NCBI RefSeq assembly: GCF_016093545.1
Contig: NZ_JADKYX010000001.1
Span: 496,001 to 560,000, forward strand
Direction of reading: 5' to 3'
Length of the DNA: 64,000 nt
Source: Massilia rhizosphaerae
GTDB taxonomy: Bacteria; Pseudomonadota; Gammaproteobacteria; Burkholderiales; Burkholderiaceae_D
Shown here: in pieces, positions 50,833 to 59,069 of the stretch
Position numbering within the stretch: position 1 is the stretch's first letter
Layout of the letters: every line of letters begins with the position of its first letter
The notes under the pieces: generated by a model
What the model was told of the DNA's origin: nothing
The model's input: the letters and a program-made list of their open reading frames with translations, nothing else
Database searches by the model: none
Position numbers and translations under genes: made by a program

Positions 50833-52317
50833 GTGAAACATTCTTCAATCGAAATCGGGACCCAGCTGGAGGCCGCCGCGCCCCAACTCAGGACCATGGA
50901 GGCGATGCTGCAGGATATGCAGAACAACCTCTCCCCCGCTCCGCGCGCGGTCGCGCAAGGCAAGTCCAAGCCCTTCTTGCCGACCATGCCGGCGGATCAA
51001 TACGAAGAGCTCAAGACAAAATTGCGGGCGCAAGGCCAGGTCGCCGAAAAGCACGTCGATGCCGAACTCGAAGCAGAGGCATTGCCCCGTGCCCCGATCA
51101 TCCTCACCGGTCCCAACGTGCCGGGCGCGACCGACGTCGACGGCCTCATCCCGCCCGACACGCACGGCGCTGTCGGGCTCGATCATTTCGTCGAGATCAC
51201 CAATTCGCACATCGACATCTTTGTCCGTACCAATCCGAGCCAGCGCACCAGCATTTCGCTCGCCGCGTTCTTCGGCTATACGACCCGGGTATTGTTCGAC
51301 CCGCGGGCCGTGTACGACAGCGTCTGGAACCGCTGGGTCATCACGGCCGATGCATTCCAGGAATCGTCGACGCGCCAACTGTTTTTCGTCGCCATCTCGA
51401 CGACGTCGAATCCGCTCGGCCCGTATTTCATCTATGTGCTGAACGTGACCTTCAACGCCGGCGATTTCTGGGATTACCCGCAACTGGGCATGGACCAGGA
51501 TGCGGTCATCTTCACGGCCAACGTGTTCACGTCGTCCGGCGGATTCCGCGGCGCCGATATGTTCGCGGTGGCCAAGGCGCGCCTGTACAACGGACTCGGC
51601 TTCGCCGTGCCGGTTTTCACGGGCCTGCGCGCCACGCTCGCACCGCCGATCGTCCTGGACCAGAACGCGCGGACTTACCTGATCGCCGCGTCGGGCGGCA
51701 GCGCGTTGAGCCTCTACACGCTCACCAATTCCAGCCGGCCGAACGGTATCCAGCTGACGGGGCCCGTGGATGTCGCGGTGCCCGCCTACAGCGCGCCGCC
51801 GGACGCCCCGCAGCCGGGAACCACCGCCGTGCTCGATACGCTCGACGGCCGTTTCGTCAACGCGAGCACGCAGACCGGCGACTTCCTGTGGCAGGTCCAC
51901 ACCGTGAATCTGGTGGGCTATGCGGCGCCCAAGTTCTACCAGATCAACACGCTCACGCACTCGCTCGTGCAAACCGATTTCTTCTTCGGGACGTCGACCT
52001 CATACGATTTCAACGCGTCGATCGCGGCCAATGGCGCCAACGACGTGTTCGTGACGTGGACGATGACGGACCCGGCGCGCGGCACCAATGCCCAGGTGCG
52101 TTTCTCCGGGTTCGACCATAACGATGGCGGCAAGTACATCCTGGGGTCGGGGACGGCGGCGTACACGAGTCCGACCTGGTTCGGCGGCGGCCGCTGGGGC
52201 GATTATTCGGCGGTGACGGTCGATCCGCGCAACGCCCGGCGCGCATGGCTCGTCAACGAGGATATCCTGTCGAACCACGATTGGGGCAGCCGTATCGTCG
52301 GCATCGGCTTCGCGTAA
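50833..52317 (+). CDS. Predicted beta-propeller-type protein of unknown function
   Basis: The protein has 494 residues. A helical N-terminal part (1-75, KSKPFLPTM, QYEELKTKLRAQ) is followed by repeated beta units (DGLIPPDTHGAVGLDHFVEITNS, PRAVYDSVWNRWVITADAF, WDYPQLGMDQDAVIFTANV, GRWGDYSAVTVDPRN) that look like propeller blades, as in proteins with sialidase or LVIVD-type folds. No signal peptide is visible at the GTG 50833 start. That start is chosen because GGAAAGGAG lies 7 bp upstream. The blade residues DTHGAVG and GRWGDYS recur in a family of large bacterial hypothetical proteins. Substrate and location are unknown. Confidence 0.6.
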   Translation: MKHSSIEIGTQLEAAAPQLRTMEAMLQDMQNNLSPAPRAVAQGKSKPFLPTMPADQYEELKTKLRAQGQVAEKHVDAELEAEALPRAPIILTGPNVPGATDVDGLIPPDTHGAVGLDHFVEITNSHIDIFVRTNPSQRTSISLAAFFGYTTRVLFDPRAVYDSVWNRWVITADAFQESSTRQLFFVAISTTSNPLGPYFIYVLNVTFNAGDFWDYPQLGMDQDAVIFTANVFTSSGGFRGADMFAVAKARLYNGLGFAVPVFTGLRATLAPPIVLDQNARTYLIAASGGSALSLYTLTNSSRPNGIQLTGPVDVAVPAYSAPPDAPQPGTTAVLDTLDGRFVNASTQTGDFLWQVHTVNLVGYAAPKFYQINTLTHSLVQTDFFFGTSTSYDFNASIAANGANDVFVTWTMTDPARGTNAQVRFSGFDHNDGGKYILGSGTAAYTSPTWFGGGRWGDYSAVTVDPRNARRAWLVNEDILSNHDWGSRIVGIGFA

Positions 52318-52351
52318 TCGAACCGCGCCGCCGCCCTCCTCCGCACCCCGT

Positions 52352-52669
52352 TCAGCGGATGCCGCTGTCGTAGACGATGTGCACCGGCGTGACATGGTTC
52401 TTGACCACGGTCACCGTTTGCGCCGGCGCCTGCGGGTACATCGCTTCCGATTCGGGGTGCAGGACGTACGTCCCGGGGGCAAGCACGATCACGAAGCGGC
52501 CGTCCGGGCCGCTGCGTACTTCGGCCACGGTCTGCCCCGCTTCGTTCGTCACGCCGATCAAGGCCTGGTAAGGCCGCTCGTTGATCGAGCCGGGCCGTTC
52601 GACCGGGCTGACCGGCCGCAAGACGACGTCACCCCGGATGCCGCTGCCAATGTCGTGTGCCTGCATCAT
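52352..52669 (-). CDS. Carboxypeptidase-regulatory-like (Ig-type) domain protein
   Basis: The protein has 105 residues and is a single beta-sandwich domain of the carboxypeptidase-regulatory/prealbumin-like kind. Recognition rests on YQALIGVTNEAGQTVAEVRSGPDGRFVIVLAPGTYVLHPE (read as two overlapping motifs), a very common module in extracellular or periplasmic proteins. There is no signal peptide. The function is unknown. The start is ATG 52669 or ATG 52666. Its start lies 50 bp downstream of the integrase stop on the same strand. Confidence 0.65.
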   Translation of the reverse strand: MMQAHDIGSGIRGDVVLRPVSPVERPGSINERPYQALIGVTNEAGQTVAEVRSGPDGRFVIVLAPGTYVLHPESEAMYPQAPAQTVTVVKNHVTPVHIVYDSGIR

Positions 52670-52719
52670 GATGACTCAGTATAGACACGGTCGACACAAT
52701 CGCGCGCGCATCACAATGA

Positions 52720-53883
52720 CTACAAGATGCCCCGTCCGTTCGCGGACGCGATGATTTCGTCGTAGCGTTCGTTGTCGGTCTTGTGCAGGTAGGCCGCCGT
52801 CGTCGCGATGTTCGCGTGCCCCGCCGTGTCCTGCAATGTCTTGAGTTGGACGCCATTGTTCGCGTGGTTCGTCAGCATGCTGTGGCGCAACCAGTGGGCC
52901 GAGGCCTGGCGCAGCGCGGCGGCCGCGTCCCTGTCGCCGCGGATGTCCGCCACGCTTGCCGCGTCGGCGAAGATCGCCTTGATCGCTTCCGCCGCCGCTT
53001 CGTCGGTGATGCGCGCGAGGCCGCGGCTGCGGCTCGACAGGACGAGCGGCGTGCGGTCCGCGCGGCTCGTCTGCGGCGGCAGTTCGAAGGCCTGGCGGTA
53101 GCTGCGGAACGCGTCGAGCATGTCCGGCGGGACCGGCAGCCGGCGCGGCTTGTTGCCTTTGCCGACGACGTCCAGCCACCAGCGGCCATTGCCTTCCGTG
53201 TAGATGGCGCCCATGGACGCGCCGACGATCTCGTTCAGGCGCGCGCCCGTGTGCGCGAATGCGACGAGCAGGAAGCGGTCGCGTGCGCGCCGTTTGATTG
53301 CGGCCGGCGTGTCCGCCGGGCGCCGCGCGGCCGTCTCCAGCGCCAGCGCGATCGCGCCCTGGGTCAGGTAGCGCGTGATCCGGCTGGCCGAGGGCGCCCG
53401 CACGTTGCGCACGAGCGCGCCTGGATTGCGGCGCAGATAGCCGGTCTGCTCGGCGAAGTTCAGCAGGCCCTTCACGGCGATCATGGCCTGGCGCCGGCTC
53501 GGGTCGGACAGCGGCCCCGTGAACGGCCGGTAGCGCGGATCGGTGCGCGGCCATTTGGTCGTGGACACCCAGCCGGGCGGCGGATTCTTGAGGAATTCCT
53601 TGTACGCGTTCAGGTCCGCCACGTTCAACTGGCCCAGCGTCTTGCCGGCTTCCTCGCGGCACCAGGTGAGGAAGCGGAACAATTCTTTTTGCGTATTCTG
53701 GATCGATTTCGCGCTGAGTTCGCCGTGGGCGATGAATTCGCGCGCCAGTTCGATGTCGGTGGTCGCTTCCGTGATGGCGTCGTCCGCCTGGCGAAACATC
53801 TTGACGTGGAGACGGCCGCTCGTGCCGGTCGAGGTGTCTACCGGAATCGATGGGCCAAGGTCGATGGGCGTAAAGGTCGGCAT
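52720..53883 (-). CDS. Tyrosine recombinase (site-specific integrase), SOS-controlled promoter
   Basis: The protein has 387 residues. The core-binding domain (about 50-165, SAM-like) is followed by the catalytic domain. R215 (AHTGARLNE), K in GKGNKPRR, H330-x-x-R333 (AHWLRHS), H in TAGHANIAT and nucleophile Y365 (AAYLHK) are all present, so it should be active in strand exchange. ATG 53883 is chosen because a LexA box lies 13-33 bp upstream. The longer frame to 53943 would cross it. No flanking attachment repeats or phage genes were found. It may be a domesticated or relic-element recombinase (inference). Confidence 0.87.
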   Translation of the reverse strand: MPTFTPIDLGPSIPVDTSTGTSGRLHVKMFRQADDAITEATTDIELAREFIAHGELSAKSIQNTQKELFRFLTWCREEAGKTLGQLNVADLNAYKEFLKNPPPGWVSTTKWPRTDPRYRPFTGPLSDPSRRQAMIAVKGLLNFAEQTGYLRRNPGALVRNVRAPSASRITRYLTQGAIALALETAARRPADTPAAIKRRARDRFLLVAFAHTGARLNEIVGASMGAIYTEGNGRWWLDVVGKGNKPRRLPVPPDMLDAFRSYRQAFELPPQTSRADRTPLVLSSRSRGLARITDEAAAEAIKAIFADAASVADIRGDRDAAAALRQASAHWLRHSMLTNHANNGVQLKTLQDTAGHANIATTAAYLHKTDNERYDEIIASANGRGIL

Positions 53884-53896
53884 GTCGCGCTGCTGA

Positions 53897-53916
53897 TACT
53901 GTGTTTTTGTACAGTA
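53897..53916. promoter_or_regulatory. LexA (SOS) box upstream of the integrase
   Basis: TACTGT-N8-ACAGTA is a perfect 6-bp-arm match to the CTGT-N8-ACAG LexA operator, with the flanking TA/TA also matching the consensus. It lies 13 bp upstream of the integrase ATG (minus strand), so LexA binding would block transcription or initiation. The integrase should then be induced by DNA damage. Confidence 0.75.
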
Positions 53917-54055
53917 TATCACCTTGTCCAGCATCCGGACCACCCCGCCGGATCAAGACGGCCGATCGCCGCCGCGCACGCTTGAACCGCGTTTGCACGC
54001 CGGCCGCGCCTACGGGACAATGGCCCCGACGCCCTGCCAACCGAAAGGAGCATGC

Positions 54056-54334
54056 ATGAACATCACGGTAAAAAACACGACGCCCGACACGACGCGGGTT
54101 ACCTTGTTCGGCGAACTGCGCGACGGCAGCTTCGACGCGAAGATCATGACCGAGACGGACGTGCCCTACACGCGCTGCTGGGACGACGAAATCGAGCAAC
54201 GCGTCGTCTACATCCAGCCCGATCCCGAGCAATTGAAAGCCATCCTCGCCGCGCTCAACGATCGCCGCCTGTCGATCGAACAGTTGCAGGAGTTCGGCAG
54301 CGTGAGCGGCGGCACGTCGGAGATCCCGGTCTGA
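54056..54334 (+). CDS. Small hypothetical protein
   Basis: The protein has 92 residues and is acidic, with beta-rich N-terminal half (MNITVKNTTPDTTRVTLFGEL) and a C-terminal helix (QLKAILAALNDRRLSIEQLQEF). No family is recognised. ATG 54056 has an AAAGGAG ribosome site 6 bp upstream, and the adjacent out-of-frame ATG at 54052 is not used. It is transcribed alone or with the disordered protein 100 bp downstream. Confidence 0.6.
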   Translation: MNITVKNTTPDTTRVTLFGELRDGSFDAKIMTETDVPYTRCWDDEIEQRVVYIQPDPEQLKAILAALNDRRLSIEQLQEFGSVSGGTSEIPV

Positions 54335-54434
54335 CGCCGGGCCGGCATCCTACACGCGCGCGCAGCCCCTGCCGACAGACTAGTGCGCCGCACGGGGCGA
54401 CAATCGCGCATCATCCGACGGATCAGGAGGCGAT

Positions 54435-54839
54435 ATGAACGCGCAAGCGACCAACTCAGGCAAGGGCCAGCAGAACGAGCAATCGGAAACGAGCGTCGGC
54501 AATCCGACGAGCGGCGAGCGGGGCAGTACCCTCACCCACGAGACGATGGCCGAGACCGGCGGCAGCGGCGGCCGCCCATTGACGCAGCCGCGACGCGAAG
54601 AAGAAGCGCCGTCGGCGCGGGGCGGCCGCCGGTCCGGCGGCGCGGGTCATCATCAGGATGCGCGCCAGGAAGCGCCGTCCGACGAGGCCGAAGGCGCCGG
54701 CACGGCCGCGACGGCCATCAACCGCGGCTACCAGGATACGCGCAGCCGCCAGGCCAGCCCCGGTTCGACGGGCCTCGGCGCACCGGAGACTGGCGGCAAC
54801 CAGAGCGAAGACGACCTGGCGCCGCCGCGGCGCGGCTGA
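54435..54839 (+). CDS. Predicted disordered low-complexity protein
   Basis: The protein has 134 residues and is rich in Gly, Ser, Arg, Gln and Glu, with no hydrophobic core. It is expected to be intrinsically disordered. A strong AGGAGG-type site precedes ATG 54435, which supports real translation. The middle contains alternating basic and acidic clusters (RREEEAPSARGGRR). The function is not inferable. It may be a stress-associated small protein like others in such metal/stress gene groups (weak inference). It is convergent with the Cys-rich protein gene. Confidence 0.5.
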   Translation: MNAQATNSGKGQQNEQSETSVGNPTSGERGSTLTHETMAETGGSGGRPLTQPRREEEAPSARGGRRSGGAGHHQDARQEAPSDEAEGAGTAATAINRGYQDTRSRQASPGSTGLGAPETGGNQSEDDLAPPRRG

Positions 54840-54843
54840 CCCG

Positions 54844-55179
54844 TCAGGCGGCGCCCGCCATGCGGCGGCATTCGTCGGCGCATGCGCGGCAAGCCTGGGC
54901 GCAGGCCTGGCAGTGGTCCATCGGGTGCTTGCCGCACTCGTCGCCGCACGTCGTGCACACGTCCGCGCACAGGCGGCACAGCTGGCGGGCGAAATCGCTG
55001 CCGCGCGCCATGAACGCGGCGGCCGTCCGGCAGATCTGGGCGCAGTCCATGTCCAGCGCGATACAGCGCGCCATCATCTTGACGTCGTTCTCCTGCAGGC
55101 AGGCGGTGGCGCAGCGGTCGCACGCGGCCGCGCAAGCGTTGCAGGCGTCGATACAGGCTTTGAAATCATCGTAAGACAT
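54844..55179 (-). CDS. Four-helix-bundle Cys-rich copper-storage-like protein (Csp type)
   Basis: The protein has 111 residues. Cys recur in helical spacing (ACIDACNACAAACDRCATACL, CRLCADVCTTCGDEC, HCQACAQACRACADECRRM), as in cytosolic/DUF326 copper-storage proteins, in which a four-helix bundle lined with Cys thiols binds many Cu+ ions. There is no signal peptide, so it is cytoplasmic. ATG 55179 has GAGGAGG upstream. The copper ATPase ~4 kb away fits a common metal-handling theme. There is no direct operon. Confidence 0.85.
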   Translation of the reverse strand: MSYDDFKACIDACNACAAACDRCATACLQENDVKMMARCIALDMDCAQICRTAAAFMARGSDFARQLCRLCADVCTTCGDECGKHPMDHCQACAQACRACADECRRMAGAA

Positions 55180-55519
55180 CGTTCCTCCTCGGTGGATTGG
55201 TAGCGTGTCCCGGACATCCCGACGAAGGCGGCGGCCGGTGTCTCCCGGCCTGCGTTGGCGGGGCCACCTTAGCACAAACGGCGCCGGCACGAATGGATCG
55301 GCCGTGCGCTGCCGGGGATGCGGCCTTTAACCGCATTCAACAGTGCGCATTGCCCGCGCGATGCGCGGTAAAGTCGAATCATATTGAACACGGCGACGGG
55401 CGATCCCGTTGCGTCACGGGCGGGCTCCAGTGTCCCCCAACCACCTGAACGCCGATGAATGAACGTTTCCACCCCACGATAGACAGCGCGCCCCGCCTGG
55501 CCCCATCGGGAGGGACGGC
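55180..55519. promoter_or_regulatory. Divergent intergenic region, Csp-like / DUF4396
   Basis: These 340 bp lie between divergent genes, so they hold both promoters. No palindrome or clear promoter pair stands out. GGGAGGGACGGC precedes ATG 55520 of the membrane protein. Short frames here have no recognisable product. Confidence 0.4.
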
Positions 55520-56227
55520 ATGATCCCGTCATGGCTGCATGACCTGTCGATCGCCTTCCTCGTCCTGGGAGCGGCGTGTGCGCTCGTCCTCGCGATCGAC
55601 GTGATCCGCCATCCGCAGCGGATGGCGATCATGGACGTCGTGTGGCCGGTGACGGCACTGTTCGGCACCGGCGCCACGGCGTGGATGTACTTCCGCTACG
55701 GCCGCCTGGCCACGAAGGAAGCGGCCGACCGGGAGCACGAGAAGGTGCCGTTCCCCATCATGGTCGCGAAGGGCGCGTCGCATTGCGGTAGCGGCTGCTG
55801 CATCGGCGATATCTGCGCCGAGTGGCTGGCGTTCTTCGTGCCGGCCGTCGCCGTCTGGTTCGGCTGGCAGAAGATCTTCGCCGACAAGGTGTTCGCGGTG
55901 TGGATCCTGGATTTCGTCTTCGCGTTCCTGCTCGGCGTGGCGTTCCAGTATTTCACCATCGTCCCGATGCGCCACCTGGGCAAGCTGGAAGGCATCTGGC
56001 AGGCTGTCAAGGCCGACGCGCTGTCCCTCACGGCCTGGCAGATCGGCATGTACGGCTTCATGGCCGTCGCCAAGTTCTGGCTGTTCGGCGCGCTGCTCGG
56101 CGCGGCGCTGGAAGTGAACAGTCCGGAATTCTGGTTCATGATGCAGATCGCGATGCTGTGCGGCTTCGCCACCAGCTACCCGGTGAACTGGTGGCTGCTC
56201 AAGGCCGGCATCAAGGAAAAGATGTGA
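55520..56227 (+). CDS. DUF4396 membrane protein
   Basis: The protein has 235 residues. It has several hydrophobic segments (about 8-28, 36-57, 93-112, 127-150, 171-193, 205-225) and a conserved metal-like motif between them, HCGSGCCIGD (about 88-97), together with PMRHLGK, all typical of DUF4396. The Cys/His cluster suggests metal handling, and the family often sits with copper genes, as here. The precise role is not established. ATG 55520 is preceded by GGGAGGGAC. It ends 17 bp before the convergent antiporter stop. Confidence 0.85.
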   Translation: MIPSWLHDLSIAFLVLGAACALVLAIDVIRHPQRMAIMDVVWPVTALFGTGATAWMYFRYGRLATKEAADREHEKVPFPIMVAKGASHCGSGCCIGDICAEWLAFFVPAVAVWFGWQKIFADKVFAVWILDFVFAFLLGVAFQYFTIVPMRHLGKLEGIWQAVKADALSLTAWQIGMYGFMAVAKFWLFGALLGAALEVNSPEFWFMMQIAMLCGFATSYPVNWWLLKAGIKEKM

Positions 56228-56243
56228 GCGCCGGCCATGCACT

Positions 56244-57482
56244 TCACCCGGTGCAGGGCACCAGCCGCCGCACCAGCGGTCCCGTCGTCATCCCCTGCAC
56301 CAGGATCGAAAACACGACCACCTCATAGGTCACCGTGACCAGGATGTCCCGGTACGGACTGGCCGGCAGCGAGAGCGCCAGCGCCACCGAGATGCCGCCC
56401 CGCAGCCCGCCCCAGGTCAGCACCTGCCAGGCACCCTTGGGCAGGCCGCCATGCCGCTGGAACCATGCCACCGGCAGGCCGGCCGTCAGCAACCGGGCTA
56501 CCAGGGTGACGATGATCGCCGCCGCGCCGCCGGCCAGCAACGTGGCCGACAATGGCAGCACCATCGCCTCGAAACCGATCAGCACGAACAGGATGGCGTT
56601 GAAAATGCCGTCAAGCAGCTCCCAGAACTGGTCGACGTGCTCTTCCGTCTTGCTCGACATGGCGTGCTGCCTGCCCAGGTTGCCGATCAGGATGCCGGTC
56701 GCCACCATGGCCAACGGCCCCGATACGCCCAGCCGGTGCGCGAGCGCGTAGCCGCCGAGCACGGTCGCCACTGTGATCAGGACTTCTTCCTGGTAGCTGT
56801 CGATGCTGGCCAACAGAATATAAGACACGAAGCCGAGCGCGACGCCGAACAGGATGCCGCCGCCGGCTTCGCGCAGCAACAGCAGGACGACGTCGCCCGC
56901 GGCCGGCACCTGATGGCTGGCCGCCAGCTCCGCCATGACGACGAACACGACGATGCCCACGCCGTCGTTGAACAACGACTCGCCCGAAATCACCGTTTCC
57001 AGGTTGTGCGGCGCGCCGAGCTTGCGCAGCAGGCCGGTCACGGAGATCGGATCGGTCGGCGCGATCAGCGCGCCGAACACCAGGCAATACCCAAGCGGCA
57101 AAGGCAATCCGACATACGGCAGGATGGCGTGCAGGCCGAAGCCGACCAGGAGCGCCGCCGCCACCGTCCCCCCGAAAGCGAGCAGGGCGATCTGCCAGCG
57201 GTACGCGGCCAGCTCGCGCAGGTCGACCTGGAGCGCGCCCGCGAACAGCAGCACGCTGAGCATGCCCTGCATCAGGACTTCCGAAAAATCGAACGTGCCG
57301 AGCAGCTTTGCGCCGAACGCATGGGGCGCATCCAGGCCCAGCCGGTCGAGGAGCAGCGCGGCCGCCGACAGCATCAGCGCCGCCGCCATGACGCCGATCG
57401 TCGACGGCAGCTTGAGAAAGCGCGCATTCAGCCATGCGATCAACGCCGTGATCGCGAGTACGATGGATATCACTTCGGACAA
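56244..57482 (-). CDS. Na+/H+ antiporter, NhaP/CPA1 type
   Basis: The protein has 412 residues with ~12 hydrophobic segments of the cation:proton antiporter-1 family. The conserved ALIAPTDPISVTGLL and SGESLFNDGVGIVVF motifs carry the ion-binding and pore Asp residues, and a GGLRGGISVALAL segment follows in a later helix. It exchanges Na+ or K+ for protons to control pH and ion balance. The start is TTG 57482 behind GGGAG. The alternative GTG 57473 would remove only three residues. The start lies just inside the end of the pnuC-like gene, so the two may be co-transcribed. Confidence 0.88.
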   Translation of the reverse strand: MSEVISIVLAITALIAWLNARFLKLPSTIGVMAAALMLSAAALLLDRLGLDAPHAFGAKLLGTFDFSEVLMQGMLSVLLFAGALQVDLRELAAYRWQIALLAFGGTVAAALLVGFGLHAILPYVGLPLPLGYCLVFGALIAPTDPISVTGLLRKLGAPHNLETVISGESLFNDGVGIVVFVVMAELAASHQVPAAGDVVLLLLREAGGGILFGVALGFVSYILLASIDSYQEEVLITVATVLGGYALAHRLGVSGPLAMVATGILIGNLGRQHAMSSKTEEHVDQFWELLDGIFNAILFVLIGFEAMVLPLSATLLAGGAAAIIVTLVARLLTAGLPVAWFQRHGGLPKGAWQVLTWGGLRGGISVALALSLPASPYRDILVTVTYEVVVFSILVQGMTTGPLVRRLVPCTG

Positions 57483-58111
57483 GACGGTTCTCCCTGCCGC
57501 CGAGGCGGCGATTGACGAGCCGGCTCCTGCGGCCGGGAATCGATGAGCTTGGAATGTTGCGCAGCCCGCTTGTGCCAGCTGCGCCACGACACGACGGCAT
57601 TGACCCAGAAGCCGGCGTACAGGGCGGCCGTCAGGACGAGGCCGCGGCTGAAGTACAGCGGCGCGGCGATGCTGTTGACGAGCAGCCAGAACGCCCAGTT
57701 CTCGACCCGGCGCTGCATCATGAGGATTTGGCCGATGATGGAAAAGACGAGCACGGCCGAGTCGAGGAACGGCGCGTACGCGTTCGTCGTCAGGTGCAGC
57801 AGCATGCCGTAGCCGGCCGTGGCGGCCACGCCCAAAGGCACCGTCCACGCCAGGTTCGCGGCGCGCGCGTGCGTGATCGGCAGCGGGTCGCCGTGGTCGC
57901 CCCGCACCCACTTCCACCAGCCGACGACGCTCGTGGCGACGAAGAAGGCCTGCAGCGCGACGTCCGCATACAGGCGGCTCTGCGCGAACAGGATGCCGAA
58001 CAGCGTGCAGCCGACGATGCCCGTCCACCACGTATGGACGTTGTTGCGGCCGGCCAGCACGATGGCCACGGCGGTCAGGCCGTTCGCCGCCAGTTCCAGC
58101 GGGCCGATCAT
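57470..58111 (-). CDS. pnuC: PnuC-like nicotinamide riboside transporter
   Basis: The protein has 213 residues with seven or so membrane segments. It begins IGPLELAANGLTAVAIVLAGRNN and contains the PnuC core, for example WTGIVGCTLFGILFAQSRLYADVALQAFFVATSVVGWWKW (read as consecutive motifs), the W-rich substrate site. PnuC proteins facilitate uptake of nicotinamide riboside for NAD synthesis. ATG 58111 is preferred to the upstream GTG 58144. The C-terminal ~20 residues are a polar tail that overlaps the antiporter start. An L-aspartate oxidase of de novo NAD synthesis is encoded 3 kb away. Confidence 0.85.
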   Translation of the reverse strand: MIGPLELAANGLTAVAIVLAGRNNVHTWWTGIVGCTLFGILFAQSRLYADVALQAFFVATSVVGWWKWVRGDHGDPLPITHARAANLAWTVPLGVAATAGYGMLLHLTTNAYAPFLDSAVLVFSIIGQILMMQRRVENWAFWLLVNSIAAPLYFSRGLVLTAALYAGFWVNAVVSWRSWHKRAAQHSKLIDSRPQEPARQSPPRRQGEPSCPK

Positions 58112-58220
58112 CGTGCCCGGCCCTGCCCGTCCTTGTTCATGCACGCTCCTCGAAGAAGCGTGTACTGTACGCCAGCCCGTGCTTTTATTGCAAGTGAGGA
58201 ATTTCTCGCGCGCTCGCGCC

Positions 58221-58718
58221 TTACAGTTTGAACGTGCGGTGTTCCGCGTCCACGTCCGGCCGCGACCCCGTCATGGCCGCCTTCGCGATGGCGAACAGGC
58301 GCACCATCTTGCTGTCGTTCGAATCCCAGTACTCGGCCGAGTGCGGTTCCACGCGGATCAGCACGGCGTGCTCGTCGTCCGGACCGGCCGGGAACCATGC
58401 CTGGACACCCGCGTTCCACATGGCGCGGATGCGGTCGCGGTCGACCACCCGCTCCGCGAGACCGCTGACGGAGACGAACAGGCTGTCTTCCGGCTTGGCG
58501 AACGACAGGTTCACCTGCGGCCGGTGCGCGATGCAGTCCCACAGCGCCGTCTGCGTGGACGTGAAGAACCAGATGCCGCCGCCGTCGTCGACCTCTTCCT
58601 GCGTCATCGGCTGGCTCAGCAGGTGGCCATGCTCGTCCTGCCACGTGAACATGGGGAAGCGCACTTCCCTGACCTTGGATTTGAGGGCGGCGATGTCTTT
58701 CGTGTCGTGTGTGCTCAT
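58221..58718 (-). CDS. Pyridoxamine 5'-phosphate oxidase-like protein (general-stress type)
   Basis: The protein has 165 residues. It forms a split-barrel FMN/F420-binding fold like PNPOx and general-stress protein 26, recognised from VREVRFPMFTWQDEHGHLLSQPM, GGIWFFTSTQTAL, PQVNLSFAKPEDSLFVSVSG, and EYWDS-type C-terminus. Members bind FMN or FAD and act in stress responses, often with unknown substrates. ATG 58718 follows GAGGCACC. It stands alone between PnuC and the glycosyltransferases. Confidence 0.8.
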   Translation of the reverse strand: MSTHDTKDIAALKSKVREVRFPMFTWQDEHGHLLSQPMTQEEVDDGGGIWFFTSTQTALWDCIAHRPQVNLSFAKPEDSLFVSVSGLAERVVDRDRIRAMWNAGVQAWFPAGPDDEHAVLIRVEPHSAEYWDSNDSKMVRLFAIAKAAMTGSRPDVDAEHRTFKL

Positions 58719-59069
58719 GGTGGTGCCTCGTGCGGATGGAAGCCCCATCCTAGCGTGCGCTTGCCCGCCGTTCGGTGCGGCGCCGTACGGATCGCCTCCG
58801 TTCGCGATTCGACCGGCCGGAACGTCTTTCGCTTCATGCATCCGCCCCATGCTTGAGGCGAGTCAACGGTGCCGGAAAGCGAAAAATGCGCCGCGTTGCA
58901 GCCCAATATAATGGCTCAGCGCCGGCCGATGCCCCGGGCGCGACCGTCAACGAGCGTGGAGCTGCCGCCATGAAGCATACCGACCGCCATGCACGAACCC
59001 GTTCCTACCCGGTCATGCGTCCGCACGGCCGCATGGACTTCATCCCCGCCGCCCGCTGACGCGCCGCGT
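58719..59069. other. Intergenic region, no gene seen
   Basis: These 351 bp lie between the PNPOx-like gene (minus) and the first glycosyltransferase (plus). The left part must hold the promoter of the PNPOx-like gene. The frame of the glycosyltransferase is open to ATG 58989, but the extra 27 residues look non-conserved. No strong promoter or hairpin was seen. Confidence 0.4.
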
